From: Flavihumibacter solisilvae
GTDB taxonomy: Bacteria; Bacteroidota; Bacteroidia; Chitinophagales; Chitinophagaceae
Direction of reading: 5' to 3'
NCBI RefSeq assembly: GCF_000814475.1
Contig: NZ_JSVC01000013.1
Location: 62,001 to 126,000 of the forward strand
Length of the DNA: 64,000 nt
Shown in pieces: positions 33,716 to 42,807 of the stretch. Under the pieces are notes generated by a model, which worked only from the letters and a program-made list of their open reading frames with translations, ran no database searches and had not been told where the DNA came from. A program made the translations under genes and the position numbers. Position 1 is the stretch's first letter; each line of letters begins with the position of its first letter.

Positions 33716-36700
33716 ATGAGCGTTAAAGCATGGGAGGAAAAGGTATCTATTCCTACATACCGGGCAGGAGTACCCGATAAGAACCCGATGTTTCTCGAGA
33801 AAAGGGTTTACCAGGGTAGCAGCGGGGCGGTTTATCCATATCCTGTAATTGACAGTGTGAGCGATGAAAAGGAAGACATCTGCTACAGGGCTGTTTTCCT
33901 GGAAAATGAATACCTGAAAATTATGATCCTCCCGGAATTGGGTGGCAGGATCCAGATGGCATATGATAAAACAAACAACTATCATTTTGTCTATTACAAC
34001 CGGGTTATTAAACCGGCCCTTGTTGGATTGACCGGCCCGTGGATCTCGGGCGGCATCGAGTTTAACTGGCCCCAGCACCACAGGCCGAGCACATTCGAGG
34101 AAGTGGATTTTTCCATCGAATCCAATAGTGATGGCAGTGTGACAGTTTGGGTAAGTGAAATTGAAAAGATGACACACACAAAGGGCATGGCTGGTTTCAC
34201 CCTGTATCCTGGTAAGGCATATCTGGAGATCAGGGGCAGGATTTATAATCGAACACCATTAGCACAGTCTTTTTTGTGGTGGGCAAATCCTGCAGTTTCG
34301 GTTAATGAACACTACCAGTCGGTTTTTCCCCCGGACGTAAACGCAGTGTTCGATCATGGTAAAAGGGACGTATCATCGTTTCCTGTTGCAACAGGAACTT
34401 ATTACAAAGTGGATTATAGTCCCGGTACTGATATCTCGTGGTATAAGAATATCCCGGTTCCTACTTCCTATATGGCTGTTAGTTCAGCTTATGATTTCGT
34501 GGGCGGTTATGATCATAGCAGACGGGCAGGGATACTGCATGTGGCAAACCATCATATTTCGCCCGGCAAAAAGCAATGGACCTGGGGATGCGGTGAATTC
34601 GGGAAGGCATGGGATCGCCAGCTTACCGATGAAGATGGACCATACTTCGAGCTGATGACCGGGATGTTTACTGATAACCAGCCAGATTTTGGCTGGATCA
34701 TGCCAAATGAAGAGCGAAGCTTCCGGCAATATTTCATGCCCTATAAAAATATCGGCTACGTAAAGAATGCGACTGTCGATGCGGCTGTGAACCTTGAAGT
34801 GAATGGTAACCAGGTAAAGGTCAGCGTATATGTAACAGCCGCCAGGAATAATGTATGCATTTCATTGCTGCACGGCGATCAGTTGATATTTGAAACTGTT
34901 GATAGCCTGTCCCCGGTCAATGCTTTCGAACATGTATTGTCATTGCCGGAAAACGCAGACCCGTTGAATCTTCGGCTGGATGTTACCGATAGTGAGGGAA
35001 TAGAATTGGTTTCATATACTCCGCCCCCCGAATTGGAAGCTGAAGTGCCTGATCCTGCACGTTCACTTTTGCAGCCTGGTGAGATTGAAACAAATGAGGA
35101 ATTGTTTTTAGCTGGCCTGCACCTGGAACAATACAGGCACGCTACTTTTTTGCCGACCGCTTATTATGAAGAAGCGTTGCGCCGGGAACCATCAGATTAC
35201 AGGTGTAACAACGCACTCGGGTTATGGTACCTGCGTCACGGCAAATTTGAGAAAGCCACTGGCTATTTCTGCACGGCTATTGCCACACTGGCCAATTTCA
35301 ATCCCAATCCATATGATGGTGAGCCGCTTTACAACCTGGCTGTGGCGTTGTTCTATTCAGGGAAATATGATGAAGCCTACAGTTTGTTTTACAAGGCCAC
35401 GTGGAATGCCGCCTGGCAGGATAATAGTTTTCTTTTTCTTGCAAGGATCGACCTGGTGAATAAAAGGTATGCTTTTGCGCTTGAACATGCAGAAAAATCC
35501 ATTGCCAGGAATTATAACGGCTACCAGGCAAGGCATCTTAAGTCAGTTTTGTTGCGGAAACTAAACAGGCTACGGGAGGCGGAAGCGTTTTCGCTGTCAA
35601 CCCTGCACATCGATCCATTTGAGTTTGGAAGTGGATATGAACTCTACTTTGTATTGTCGGCTCAGGGTAAAACTGACGAGGGTGAGCAATGGCTGTATGA
35701 ACTCGAAAGCAGGATGCGTGCTGAGCCACACAACTATATTGAAGTGGCAATCGATTATGCCCGTGCCGGACTTTTTTCCGAAGCTATTGCAATCCTTGAA
35801 AGATCTGCACTGAAATCACGTAACCGCTTTACTTATTACTACCTGTCCTGTTACAGTGTGCTGGCAAGAGAAAAAGAACAAGCCTTAAAGTATGCAATCA
35901 AGGCACTGGAATGCAGCGGCGGCGATTACTTTCTCAACAGGCTGGAAGATATCCAGGTGCTGCAGGCTATAACACAGATCAATTCAACTGATTACCTGGC
36001 CTTGTATCATTTGGGCAATACCTGGTATGATAAAAGACAATATGATGACGCCATAGATGCCTGGGAAAAATGTGCCGAACTGAACAACGCATTTCCAACT
36101 GTTCACCGGAACCTGGGCATCGCCTGCTTCAACAGGAAAGGGGACAGGCACGCCGCGTTGGAGCACTACCAAACCGCTTTTGAACTGGACAACACAGATG
36201 CAAGGATCCTGTTTGAGCTTGACCAGTTGAAAAAGCGACTCAACCACCCGGTTGAAGAACGTTATTCGATACTCTGCCGATATATGGACCTGGTAAATAT
36301 GCGGGATGATCTGTTCATTGAATGGGTGACTGTACTAAACCTGCTGGGAAGACACCGGGAAGCTGATTCTGCACTGGCGACCAGGAAATTTCATCCATGG
36401 GAAGGAGGAGAAGGTAAGGTGTCAAAACAGTATGTAAATACGAAACTTGCGCTGGCCCTTGAAGCTTACAGGAGCAAAGAATGCGAATACGCCCTTCGGT
36501 TGTTATCCGAGGCACGGCAGTATCCCGACAACCTTGGCGAAGGAAAACTCCATGGTGCCTGTGAGAATGATATCCACTACTGGCTCGGCTGTGTTTACGA
36601 GTGCATGCATGAATATGACAAGGCGAAACATCATTGGGAAATTGCTTCCAATGGATTGACGGACCCGTCACCCGTTGTATATTACAATGATCAGCAACCT

Positions 36701-37048
36701 GATAAAATATTCTACCAGGCTCTTGCATTGTTGAAGTTGCAAAGGCCGGTCGAAGCAGAGCAACGGCTTCATGACCTGGTTCAATATGGCAGGACACACC
36801 TGCATGATGAAATGAAGATCGACTATTTTGCCGTGTCTCTTCCTGACCTGCTGCTCTTTGACGATGACCTGGAGAGAAGAAACAGTGAGCATTGCGAATA
36901 TCTTATCGGGCTTGGTTTGATGGGGCTTGGATTGACAGATGAAGCAAACAGTCATTTTCGTGGCATATTGACATTGAATCCAGCGCATGAAGGCGCCATT
37001 ATTCACCTTGGCCTGGTGAAAGAAGAGTTGATTTCAAATTCTGATTAA
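33716..37048 (+). CDS. DUF5107 and TPR-repeat protein, cytoplasmic
   Basis: A 1110-residue protein without a signal peptide. Residues 1-400 are the DUF5107 domain with a galactose-mutarotase-like beta-sandwich pattern: FLENEYLKIMILPELGGRIQ, GPWISGGIEFNWPQHHRPST, QSFLWWANPAVSVNEHYQ, WTWGCGEFGKAWDRQLTDED. Residues about 440-1100 hold many TPR units (FLPTAYYEEALRREPSDY, EPLYNLAVALFYSGKYDEAY, LYHLGNTWYDKRQYDDAIDA). DUF5107-TPR proteins often sit in carbohydrate loci, but no reaction is firmly known to me; a glycosidase or sugar-binding role is inferred. It lies between the porter (18 bases) and a GH2 gene (4 bases), so it probably works on imported sugars. Confidence 0.82.
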   Translation: MSVKAWEEKVSIPTYRAGVPDKNPMFLEKRVYQGSSGAVYPYPVIDSVSDEKEDICYRAVFLENEYLKIMILPELGGRIQMAYDKTNNYHFVYYNRVIKPALVGLTGPWISGGIEFNWPQHHRPSTFEEVDFSIESNSDGSVTVWVSEIEKMTHTKGMAGFTLYPGKAYLEIRGRIYNRTPLAQSFLWWANPAVSVNEHYQSVFPPDVNAVFDHGKRDVSSFPVATGTYYKVDYSPGTDISWYKNIPVPTSYMAVSSAYDFVGGYDHSRRAGILHVANHHISPGKKQWTWGCGEFGKAWDRQLTDEDGPYFELMTGMFTDNQPDFGWIMPNEERSFRQYFMPYKNIGYVKNATVDAAVNLEVNGNQVKVSVYVTAARNNVCISLLHGDQLIFETVDSLSPVNAFEHVLSLPENADPLNLRLDVTDSEGIELVSYTPPPELEAEVPDPARSLLQPGEIETNEELFLAGLHLEQYRHATFLPTAYYEEALRREPSDYRCNNALGLWYLRHGKFEKATGYFCTAIATLANFNPNPYDGEPLYNLAVALFYSGKYDEAYSLFYKATWNAAWQDNSFLFLARIDLVNKRYAFALEHAEKSIARNYNGYQARHLKSVLLRKLNRLREAEAFSLSTLHIDPFEFGSGYELYFVLSAQGKTDEGEQWLYELESRMRAEPHNYIEVAIDYARAGLFSEAIAILERSALKSRNRFTYYYLSCYSVLAREKEQALKYAIKALECSGGDYFLNRLEDIQVLQAITQINSTDYLALYHLGNTWYDKRQYDDAIDAWEKCAELNNAFPTVHRNLGIACFNRKGDRHAALEHYQTAFELDNTDARILFELDQLKKRLNHPVEERYSILCRYMDLVNMRDDLFIEWVTVLNLLGRHREADSALATRKFHPWEGGEGKVSKQYVNTKLALALEAYRSKECEYALRLLSEARQYPDNLGEGKLHGACENDIHYWLGCVYECMHEYDKAKHHWEIASNGLTDPSPVVYYNDQQPDKIFYQALALLKLQRPVEAEQRLHDLVQYGRTHLHDEMKIDYFAVSLPDLLLFDDDLERRNSEHCEYLIGLGLMGLGLTDEANSHFRGILTLNPAHEGAIIHLGLVKEELISNSD

Positions 37049-37052
37049 TAGC

Positions 37053-39893
37053 ATGATGTATTGCAGAGTAATCCCTATTGTCGTCAGCCTGGCTGTCGTT
37101 TCAATGTTCACATGCTGCACCGCCAGCCGTGACGAAGCTTCCATTGATCTTTCCGGTGAATGGACATTCGGCATCGATTCCCTGGATAAAGGAATAGAAC
37201 AGGAATGGTTCAACCAGCCGCTGCCGGATAAGGTGAAACTTCCCGGTTCCATGCTGACCAATGGCAAGGGTAATGAGGTAAAGGCAGATAGTGCGTGGAC
37301 AGCCGGCATCTGGAATGATGACTGGTTCAAAAAACCGGAATATGCCAGGTATCGCGAGCCCGGCAACGTGAAAATTTCGTTTTGGCTTCAGCCATTAAAA
37401 CGGTACACCGGGGTAGCGTGGTACCAGAAAGAGATCGAGATTCCCGAAAACTGGAACGACAGGCATATTGAGCTTTTCCTCGAACGTTGTCACTGGGAAA
37501 CAAGCCTGTGGATCGACGATGTGAAAATCGGGATGCAGAATGCATTGGGTGCACCGCATAAATATGATCTCAGTAAACTTGTTAAACCCGGCAAACACAA
37601 ACTGACATTGCGGATTGATAACCGGGTTAAAGAAATTGACCCAGGTGCTGATGCCCACAGTATAAGCGATAACACACAAACAAACTGGAACGGGGTGATC
37701 GGTGAAATGAAGCTTGTGTCACGCCCGCCTGTTTACATCAGCAGTGTTCAACTGTTTCCTGATATTGACAGGAAAATTGTTACAGCGAGGATCTCTGTGC
37801 GTAACCTGGCTGGCAGGCCTGGTAACTACCAGTTGAAATTGCAGGCCAGGTCCAAAAACGGTCCGGAGAAAAAGGTAGAAGCACTTTATAAGGAAGTTAG
37901 TGTGGCTGCGGACAGTACGGACCTGGTTGTTGAATATCCTATGGGTGTCTCGCCATTGTTATGGGACGAATTTAATCCCTGGTATTATGCCATGGAAGTT
38001 TCCATAAAAGGCGACCAGGAAACCGACAGCCGGACGCTGGATTTCGGCATGCGCAAGGTTGGAATTGCGGGTAAGCAGATAACCATTAACAGCCGGCCGG
38101 TGTTTTTGCGTGGCACACTGGAATGTGCCATTTTTCCGGAAACCGGGTATCCGCCGACCAGGGAAGATGAGTGGCAACGGATATTTAAGATTTGTAAATC
38201 ATATGGTCTGAACCATATCCGCTTTCATTCCTGGTGCCCGCCAGAAGCAGCATTCACAGCTGCTGATAAGGCCGGCATTTACCTGGCCGTTGAAAGCTCC
38301 GCATGGGCCACGGTAGGGGATGGCAAGCCAATTGACCAGTATGTATATGATGAAAGCAACCGGATCGTTTCTGCTTTCGGCAATCATCCGTCGTTCTGTT
38401 TAATGGCATACGGCAACGAAGCCCATGGCGATAACGCTGTTCCGTATCTTACCGGCTTTGTGAATTACTGGAAGGAGAAAGACAAGCGGCGGATCTATAC
38501 CTCTTCCTCCGGTTTTCCTGCGAGCCCGGCCAGCGAATACACCAGTTCGGGCGCTGCAAGGATCCAGTGGTGGGAGGGCGGACTGACCAGTCCCATCAAT
38601 GCAAAGCCACCTGCATCCAATTACGAATGGACTCCCTATCTTGAAAAAGACAAACCGACAGTGAGTCACGAAATTGGTCAGTGGTGCGTATATCCTGATT
38701 TCAGGGAAATGAGCAGGTATAACGGTGTCCTCAAACCGAAAAATTTTGAGATCTTCCGCGACCGGCTTGCAGATAATCATTTACTACACCTGGCAGACAG
38801 TTTCCTGCTAGCATCTGGCAAGCTGCAGGTACTCTGCTACAAGGCAGATATCGAAGCCGCATTCAGGACTCCGGAGTTCGCGGGATTCCAGCTGCTCGAC
38901 CTTCATGATTTCCCCGGACAGGGCACCGCACTTGTCGGCGTGCTCAATGCATTCTGGGAAGAAAAAGGATATGTAACGGCAAAAGAATTCAGGCGCTTCT
39001 GTAATTCCACGGTGCCGTTGGCTTCCATGCCGAAAATGATCTTCACAAACAATGAGCGATTAAACGCAAGGCTTGAAGTGGCGCATCATGGCGCAAAATC
39101 ACTAAATGTACAAAACGCCGGATGGAAACTTCAGCGCGCAGATGGCAGCCTGCTCTACAATGAAAAATTGAAACCGGTCGAACTACAGGTCGGCAGGATC
39201 ACATTGCTGGATTCTGTCAGCAAGCCTTTGACATCAATAACTTCCCCGGAAAAACTTACCCTTTCCCTGACCGTAGATACCTTTTCCAATTCTTGGGATG
39301 TTTGGGTGTATCCCGCAAAACTGCCGGTCGTTCCGGATGAGCAACAAATCAAAGTCGTTCAAAAAATTGATGAGGCAACTGTTCGTCACCTGGAAAGCGG
39401 TGGCACCGTACTTCTCACGCTGAAGAAGGGAACGGTGAAGCCTGAAAAAGGTGGAAGTATTGCAGTGGGATTCTCAAGTATTTTCTGGAATACTGCATGG
39501 ACCAAAGGACAGGCACCACATACACTGGGTGTATTGTGTGATCCCAGGCATCCTGCACTGGCGGAGTTTCCTACTGAATACCACAGCAATTATCAGTGGT
39601 GGGATGCCATGAGCCATAGTGATGCCATTATAATTGATTCAGTAGATAACCGGATAAAGCCGATCGTAAGGATCATTGATGACTGGTTCACTGCAAGGCC
39701 GCTGGGGCTCGTCTTTGAATGTAAGGTCGGCAAAGGAAAGTTGTTGGTTACAGGTGTAGACCTGTTAAGTGAGGCGGGTTCACGACCCGAAGCAAGGCAG
39801 CTGCTCTTCAGCATTAAAAAATACATGGCGGGTGACGATTTTCATCCGGCAGTGGATGTAAACGTCGAAAGAATAAAATCCCTGCTGAAATAA
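37053..39893 (+). CDS. GH2-family beta-glycosidase (beta-galactosidase/glucuronidase/mannosidase group)
   Basis: A 946-residue lipoprotein-like enzyme (Cys21/Cys22 after SMFTCC). It has the GH2 order: sugar-binding jelly roll (about 33-225: GVAWYQKEIEIPENW, ELFLERCHWETSLWIDD), Ig-like domain (230-335), then the TIM barrel (MRKVGIAGKQITINSRPVFL). The acid/base is Glu456 in MAYGNEAHGD and the nucleophile Glu540 in VSHEIGQWC. It is longer than simple GH2 enzymes: residues 680-946 add beta-rich domains. LECAIFPETGYPP near residue 357 suggests a branch apart from LacZ; its sugar is not known. It sits between the DUF5107 gene (4 bases) and the fusion gene (13 bases). Confidence 0.88.
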   Translation: MMYCRVIPIVVSLAVVSMFTCCTASRDEASIDLSGEWTFGIDSLDKGIEQEWFNQPLPDKVKLPGSMLTNGKGNEVKADSAWTAGIWNDDWFKKPEYARYREPGNVKISFWLQPLKRYTGVAWYQKEIEIPENWNDRHIELFLERCHWETSLWIDDVKIGMQNALGAPHKYDLSKLVKPGKHKLTLRIDNRVKEIDPGADAHSISDNTQTNWNGVIGEMKLVSRPPVYISSVQLFPDIDRKIVTARISVRNLAGRPGNYQLKLQARSKNGPEKKVEALYKEVSVAADSTDLVVEYPMGVSPLLWDEFNPWYYAMEVSIKGDQETDSRTLDFGMRKVGIAGKQITINSRPVFLRGTLECAIFPETGYPPTREDEWQRIFKICKSYGLNHIRFHSWCPPEAAFTAADKAGIYLAVESSAWATVGDGKPIDQYVYDESNRIVSAFGNHPSFCLMAYGNEAHGDNAVPYLTGFVNYWKEKDKRRIYTSSSGFPASPASEYTSSGAARIQWWEGGLTSPINAKPPASNYEWTPYLEKDKPTVSHEIGQWCVYPDFREMSRYNGVLKPKNFEIFRDRLADNHLLHLADSFLLASGKLQVLCYKADIEAAFRTPEFAGFQLLDLHDFPGQGTALVGVLNAFWEEKGYVTAKEFRRFCNSTVPLASMPKMIFTNNERLNARLEVAHHGAKSLNVQNAGWKLQRADGSLLYNEKLKPVELQVGRITLLDSVSKPLTSITSPEKLTLSLTVDTFSNSWDVWVYPAKLPVVPDEQQIKVVQKIDEATVRHLESGGTVLLTLKKGTVKPEKGGSIAVGFSSIFWNTAWTKGQAPHTLGVLCDPRHPALAEFPTEYHSNYQWWDAMSHSDAIIIDSVDNRIKPIVRIIDDWFTARPLGLVFECKVGKGKLLVTGVDLLSEAGSRPEARQLLFSIKKYMAGDDFHPAVDVNVERIKSLLK

Positions 39894-39906
39894 TCCACAG
39901 TTTATA

Positions 39907-42807
39907 ATGAAAGAAATCCTGCGGTATTTATTGTCTTTATCTGTTGCGATCCAGTTCGCATCCTGCGCGGTAAAGGCCGTAGGGACAAACTATTATTTTG
40001 ACCCCGTGAATGGCAATGACCAGCATGCGGGTACTGATCCGGCAAAGCCGTTCAAAAGTCTTGCAGTAATTCGCAAGATGGTGTTCAAACCGGGCGACAG
40101 TATCCTGCTGAAGTCGGGTGCCAGCTTCCAGGAGCAGCTGTTTTTGTCGGCGAAGGGAAGCGAAGATCATTCAATTGTAATTGGAAAATATGGCGGTGAT
40201 AGCCGTCCTTATATCCAGGGCGATACTGCCAAAGCCCAGACCGTTTGGATCTATAATTCCGAACACGTGGTTGTCCGGGACCTGGAAGTTTCCAATGTAG
40301 CAGGCACTACATTGGAAAAGATCAGGGGCGTACTGGTCGAATTACATAATTACGGCAAGGCAAGAAATATTACACTCGACAACCTGTACGTCCGGGATAT
40401 AAAGACATCCCGGAAATCTGGCGAGATCGGTGACGGCGGAGCGATCGTGATGAGCAACTTCCGGGATAATGGAACGGATTCGGTGTCGTCGAGCTTTCAT
40501 GGACTGGTCGTCCAGAACTGTGTGATCAGGAACAGCGACTTCGGCGGCATTGGTATGTGGGGCAACTGGCAGCGTAAACGCTGGGATCCAAACCGAGGAG
40601 TGATCATCCGGAATAATCTGGTGGAAGGTATTGCAGGGCATGGGATTGTGCCGGTGGCCTGTGATGGTCCATTGGTAGAATATAATATTGTGAGGAATTC
40701 GCCCCAGTTATCGGTTGATGTGGATGGCGTTGATGGCATCTGGCCCTGGAGCTGTGACAACGCTGTTGTTCAGTACAACGTGGTAAGTGATATGAAATCG
40801 CAGTGGGACGCGTACGGCTTTGATGCAGACTATAACTGCAGCAATTCATTGTTCCAGTACAACCTCAGCTTTAACAATAAGGGCGGCTTTTTGCTCGTCT
40901 GTAATTCAGGAGGCTGGGGTCCTGATTGGAGCGTTGGAAATGTTGGATCACGGATCAGGTATAATGTCAGCATCAACGACGGGTTACGCGATTATATCGG
41001 TAAGAATGCAAAAGATTATTTCTCACCCGTGATCCACTGCACCGGATCAATAAAACAATCAGTAATAGAAAAGAACCTGGTCTATGTAAGAAAGAAGCCG
41101 GGTCCGCAGATCGACAGAACAATCCTGCACCTTAACAACTGGGGAGAAGGGTATTATCCGGATAGTACCTGGTTCAGGGACAATTACATTTACACGGAGG
41201 AGCCCAATCTTGCGGTGAATCCTGAGAACTCCACCAATCATTTCTTTGACAACAACAGGTACGTGGGATCACTGGAAGTACCAGCCCAAGGGTTTGAAGC
41301 ACACCAAGGAAAATTCGACAGCAGCTTCTGGTATGATTCAACAGATGCGCACTGGAAGAAGCTGGTAAGTTTCCTGAGAGATAAAAAAGTTCCGCTTGAT
41401 GGTCGCAATGTTCCTGTACTGGAGTTGCTTGGTTTTGAAGTCACACACGATGTGAACATTTTCCCCGACAGTGCGATCAATGATATTTCAAATCATCCTG
41501 TCGGCATGAACCTGAATTTCCTGATGGACGGAGGCCGGTTTCCCCATCCGGAAAGATCAGTGGCAGAGGCTATGAAGGACATGGGAATGAAATGGCTTCG
41601 CTACCCCGGTGGTGAGAAGTCAGACCTTAATTTATTCGGCGTTCCGCCTTATGAGAAAGCAATGCCAGCCTTGTCGCGCACAGCAGCCCTGGATGATTAT
41701 CCGGGCATGTTCAGGGATGGAAAGTTCGTGTTTGATCCACTGGACTTTGATGAATACATGGCTCTTTGTCGCAAGGTCAATGCAGAACCTGTTGTAGTTG
41801 TGCCGGCAGACTGTTACCTGGTAAAACCGAAGGCAGGTGAGCGGGTTTCCAGTCGTGATGACCTGTTGAAGCATGCGGCAGAATGGGTAAGGTATGCCAA
41901 TATCAAAAAGAAGTATGGCGTAAAATACTGGATGATAGGAAACGAATCCTGGAACATTAATAATCCCAATTCAACTGTTGATATCTACGCGCAGGACGTG
42001 ATCGATTTTTCACGAATTATGAAGGCTGTTGACCCATCCGTTTTGATCATACCGAATGGTGCCAGCGAGGAGTTTTTTAAAACTGTTATCCAGAAAGCGG
42101 GTGATCACATAGACCGGGTTTGTGTCAGCAATTATGGCGTGTATGATTTTCACCGGGGGTACCAGTCTTACCTGGATACGGCAAGGGTGCTCATCTGGCC
42201 GGCGATGACTGCGATGGAAGCAGTTAACAAATACGCGAGCGAAAAGCAAAAGAAAAAGCTGAAAGTGATTGTTGCTGAATTCGGAACAATTGACTGGGCC
42301 AACAAATGGCATGGACATAACGACATGGGACATGCGATTGTAGCTTTTGATATGACCGGGCAGTTATTATCACAGCCGCAGGTTGAATTTTCCTGTTACT
42401 GGAATACCCGCTGGATAGAGAACGAGTCGAGGCCCGGCATTGACCATGATGCATTGGATAAGGACGGGAACTTCAACCCCACGGGCCAGGCTTTAAGCAT
42501 CTGGGGCAATTTCATGGGAAAGCAAATGGTGAAAACAAATTCGACTGAACCTGTGATTGCTTATTCGAGCTATGATCATTCTGCAAAAAAACTGTTTGTT
42601 TACCTGGTTAATAAATCCGCTACACCGCAACAGGTAAACCTGGTTCTATCGGGACACAGGGCAAGCGCGGTAAAGTCGTGGGAGTATGCAGGAACGTCTT
42701 CAGAAGATCTGAAGCCCGTGTGGCAGGAAAGAACAGGAGTTGATACCGGGAAGTTTCCCTTGAGCGGTACATCAATAACTGTAATTGAAATGAACATCGA
42801 TAAATGA
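39907..42807 (+). CDS. Two-module enzyme: parallel beta-helix fused to an arabinofuranosidase-like GH-A domain
   Basis: A 966-residue lipoprotein (lipobox FASC, Cys20). Residues 27-500 form a beta-helix with the cap NYYFDPVNGNDQHAGTDPAK and FKPGDSILLKSGASF, then coils such as GLVVQNCVIRNSDFGGIGMW and AVVQYNVVSDMK. Residues 515-966 fit a GH51-like barrel with a beta-sandwich end: MKWLRYPGGEKSDL, then acid/base Glu680 in KYWMIGNESW and nucleophile Glu791 in VIVAEFGTIDW, and LFVYLVNKSATPQQVNL. Both halves are full length, so it may cut two linkages, for example a backbone and a side chain. The barrel resembles the lipoprotein at 3348 but keeps its nucleophile. It follows one GH2 gene and overlaps the next (ATGA). 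Confidence 0.85.
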   Translation: MKEILRYLLSLSVAIQFASCAVKAVGTNYYFDPVNGNDQHAGTDPAKPFKSLAVIRKMVFKPGDSILLKSGASFQEQLFLSAKGSEDHSIVIGKYGGDSRPYIQGDTAKAQTVWIYNSEHVVVRDLEVSNVAGTTLEKIRGVLVELHNYGKARNITLDNLYVRDIKTSRKSGEIGDGGAIVMSNFRDNGTDSVSSSFHGLVVQNCVIRNSDFGGIGMWGNWQRKRWDPNRGVIIRNNLVEGIAGHGIVPVACDGPLVEYNIVRNSPQLSVDVDGVDGIWPWSCDNAVVQYNVVSDMKSQWDAYGFDADYNCSNSLFQYNLSFNNKGGFLLVCNSGGWGPDWSVGNVGSRIRYNVSINDGLRDYIGKNAKDYFSPVIHCTGSIKQSVIEKNLVYVRKKPGPQIDRTILHLNNWGEGYYPDSTWFRDNYIYTEEPNLAVNPENSTNHFFDNNRYVGSLEVPAQGFEAHQGKFDSSFWYDSTDAHWKKLVSFLRDKKVPLDGRNVPVLELLGFEVTHDVNIFPDSAINDISNHPVGMNLNFLMDGGRFPHPERSVAEAMKDMGMKWLRYPGGEKSDLNLFGVPPYEKAMPALSRTAALDDYPGMFRDGKFVFDPLDFDEYMALCRKVNAEPVVVVPADCYLVKPKAGERVSSRDDLLKHAAEWVRYANIKKKYGVKYWMIGNESWNINNPNSTVDIYAQDVIDFSRIMKAVDPSVLIIPNGASEEFFKTVIQKAGDHIDRVCVSNYGVYDFHRGYQSYLDTARVLIWPAMTAMEAVNKYASEKQKKKLKVIVAEFGTIDWANKWHGHNDMGHAIVAFDMTGQLLSQPQVEFSCYWNTRWIENESRPGIDHDALDKDGNFNPTGQALSIWGNFMGKQMVKTNSTEPVIAYSSYDHSAKKLFVYLVNKSATPQQVNLVLSGHRASAVKSWEYAGTSSEDLKPVWQERTGVDTGKFPLSGTSITVIEMNIDK

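Noticed and set aside
36315-36797. 160-codon frame opposite the DUF5107 gene
   Set aside because: The TPR repeats on the plus strand are well conserved; the minus frame has no sense.
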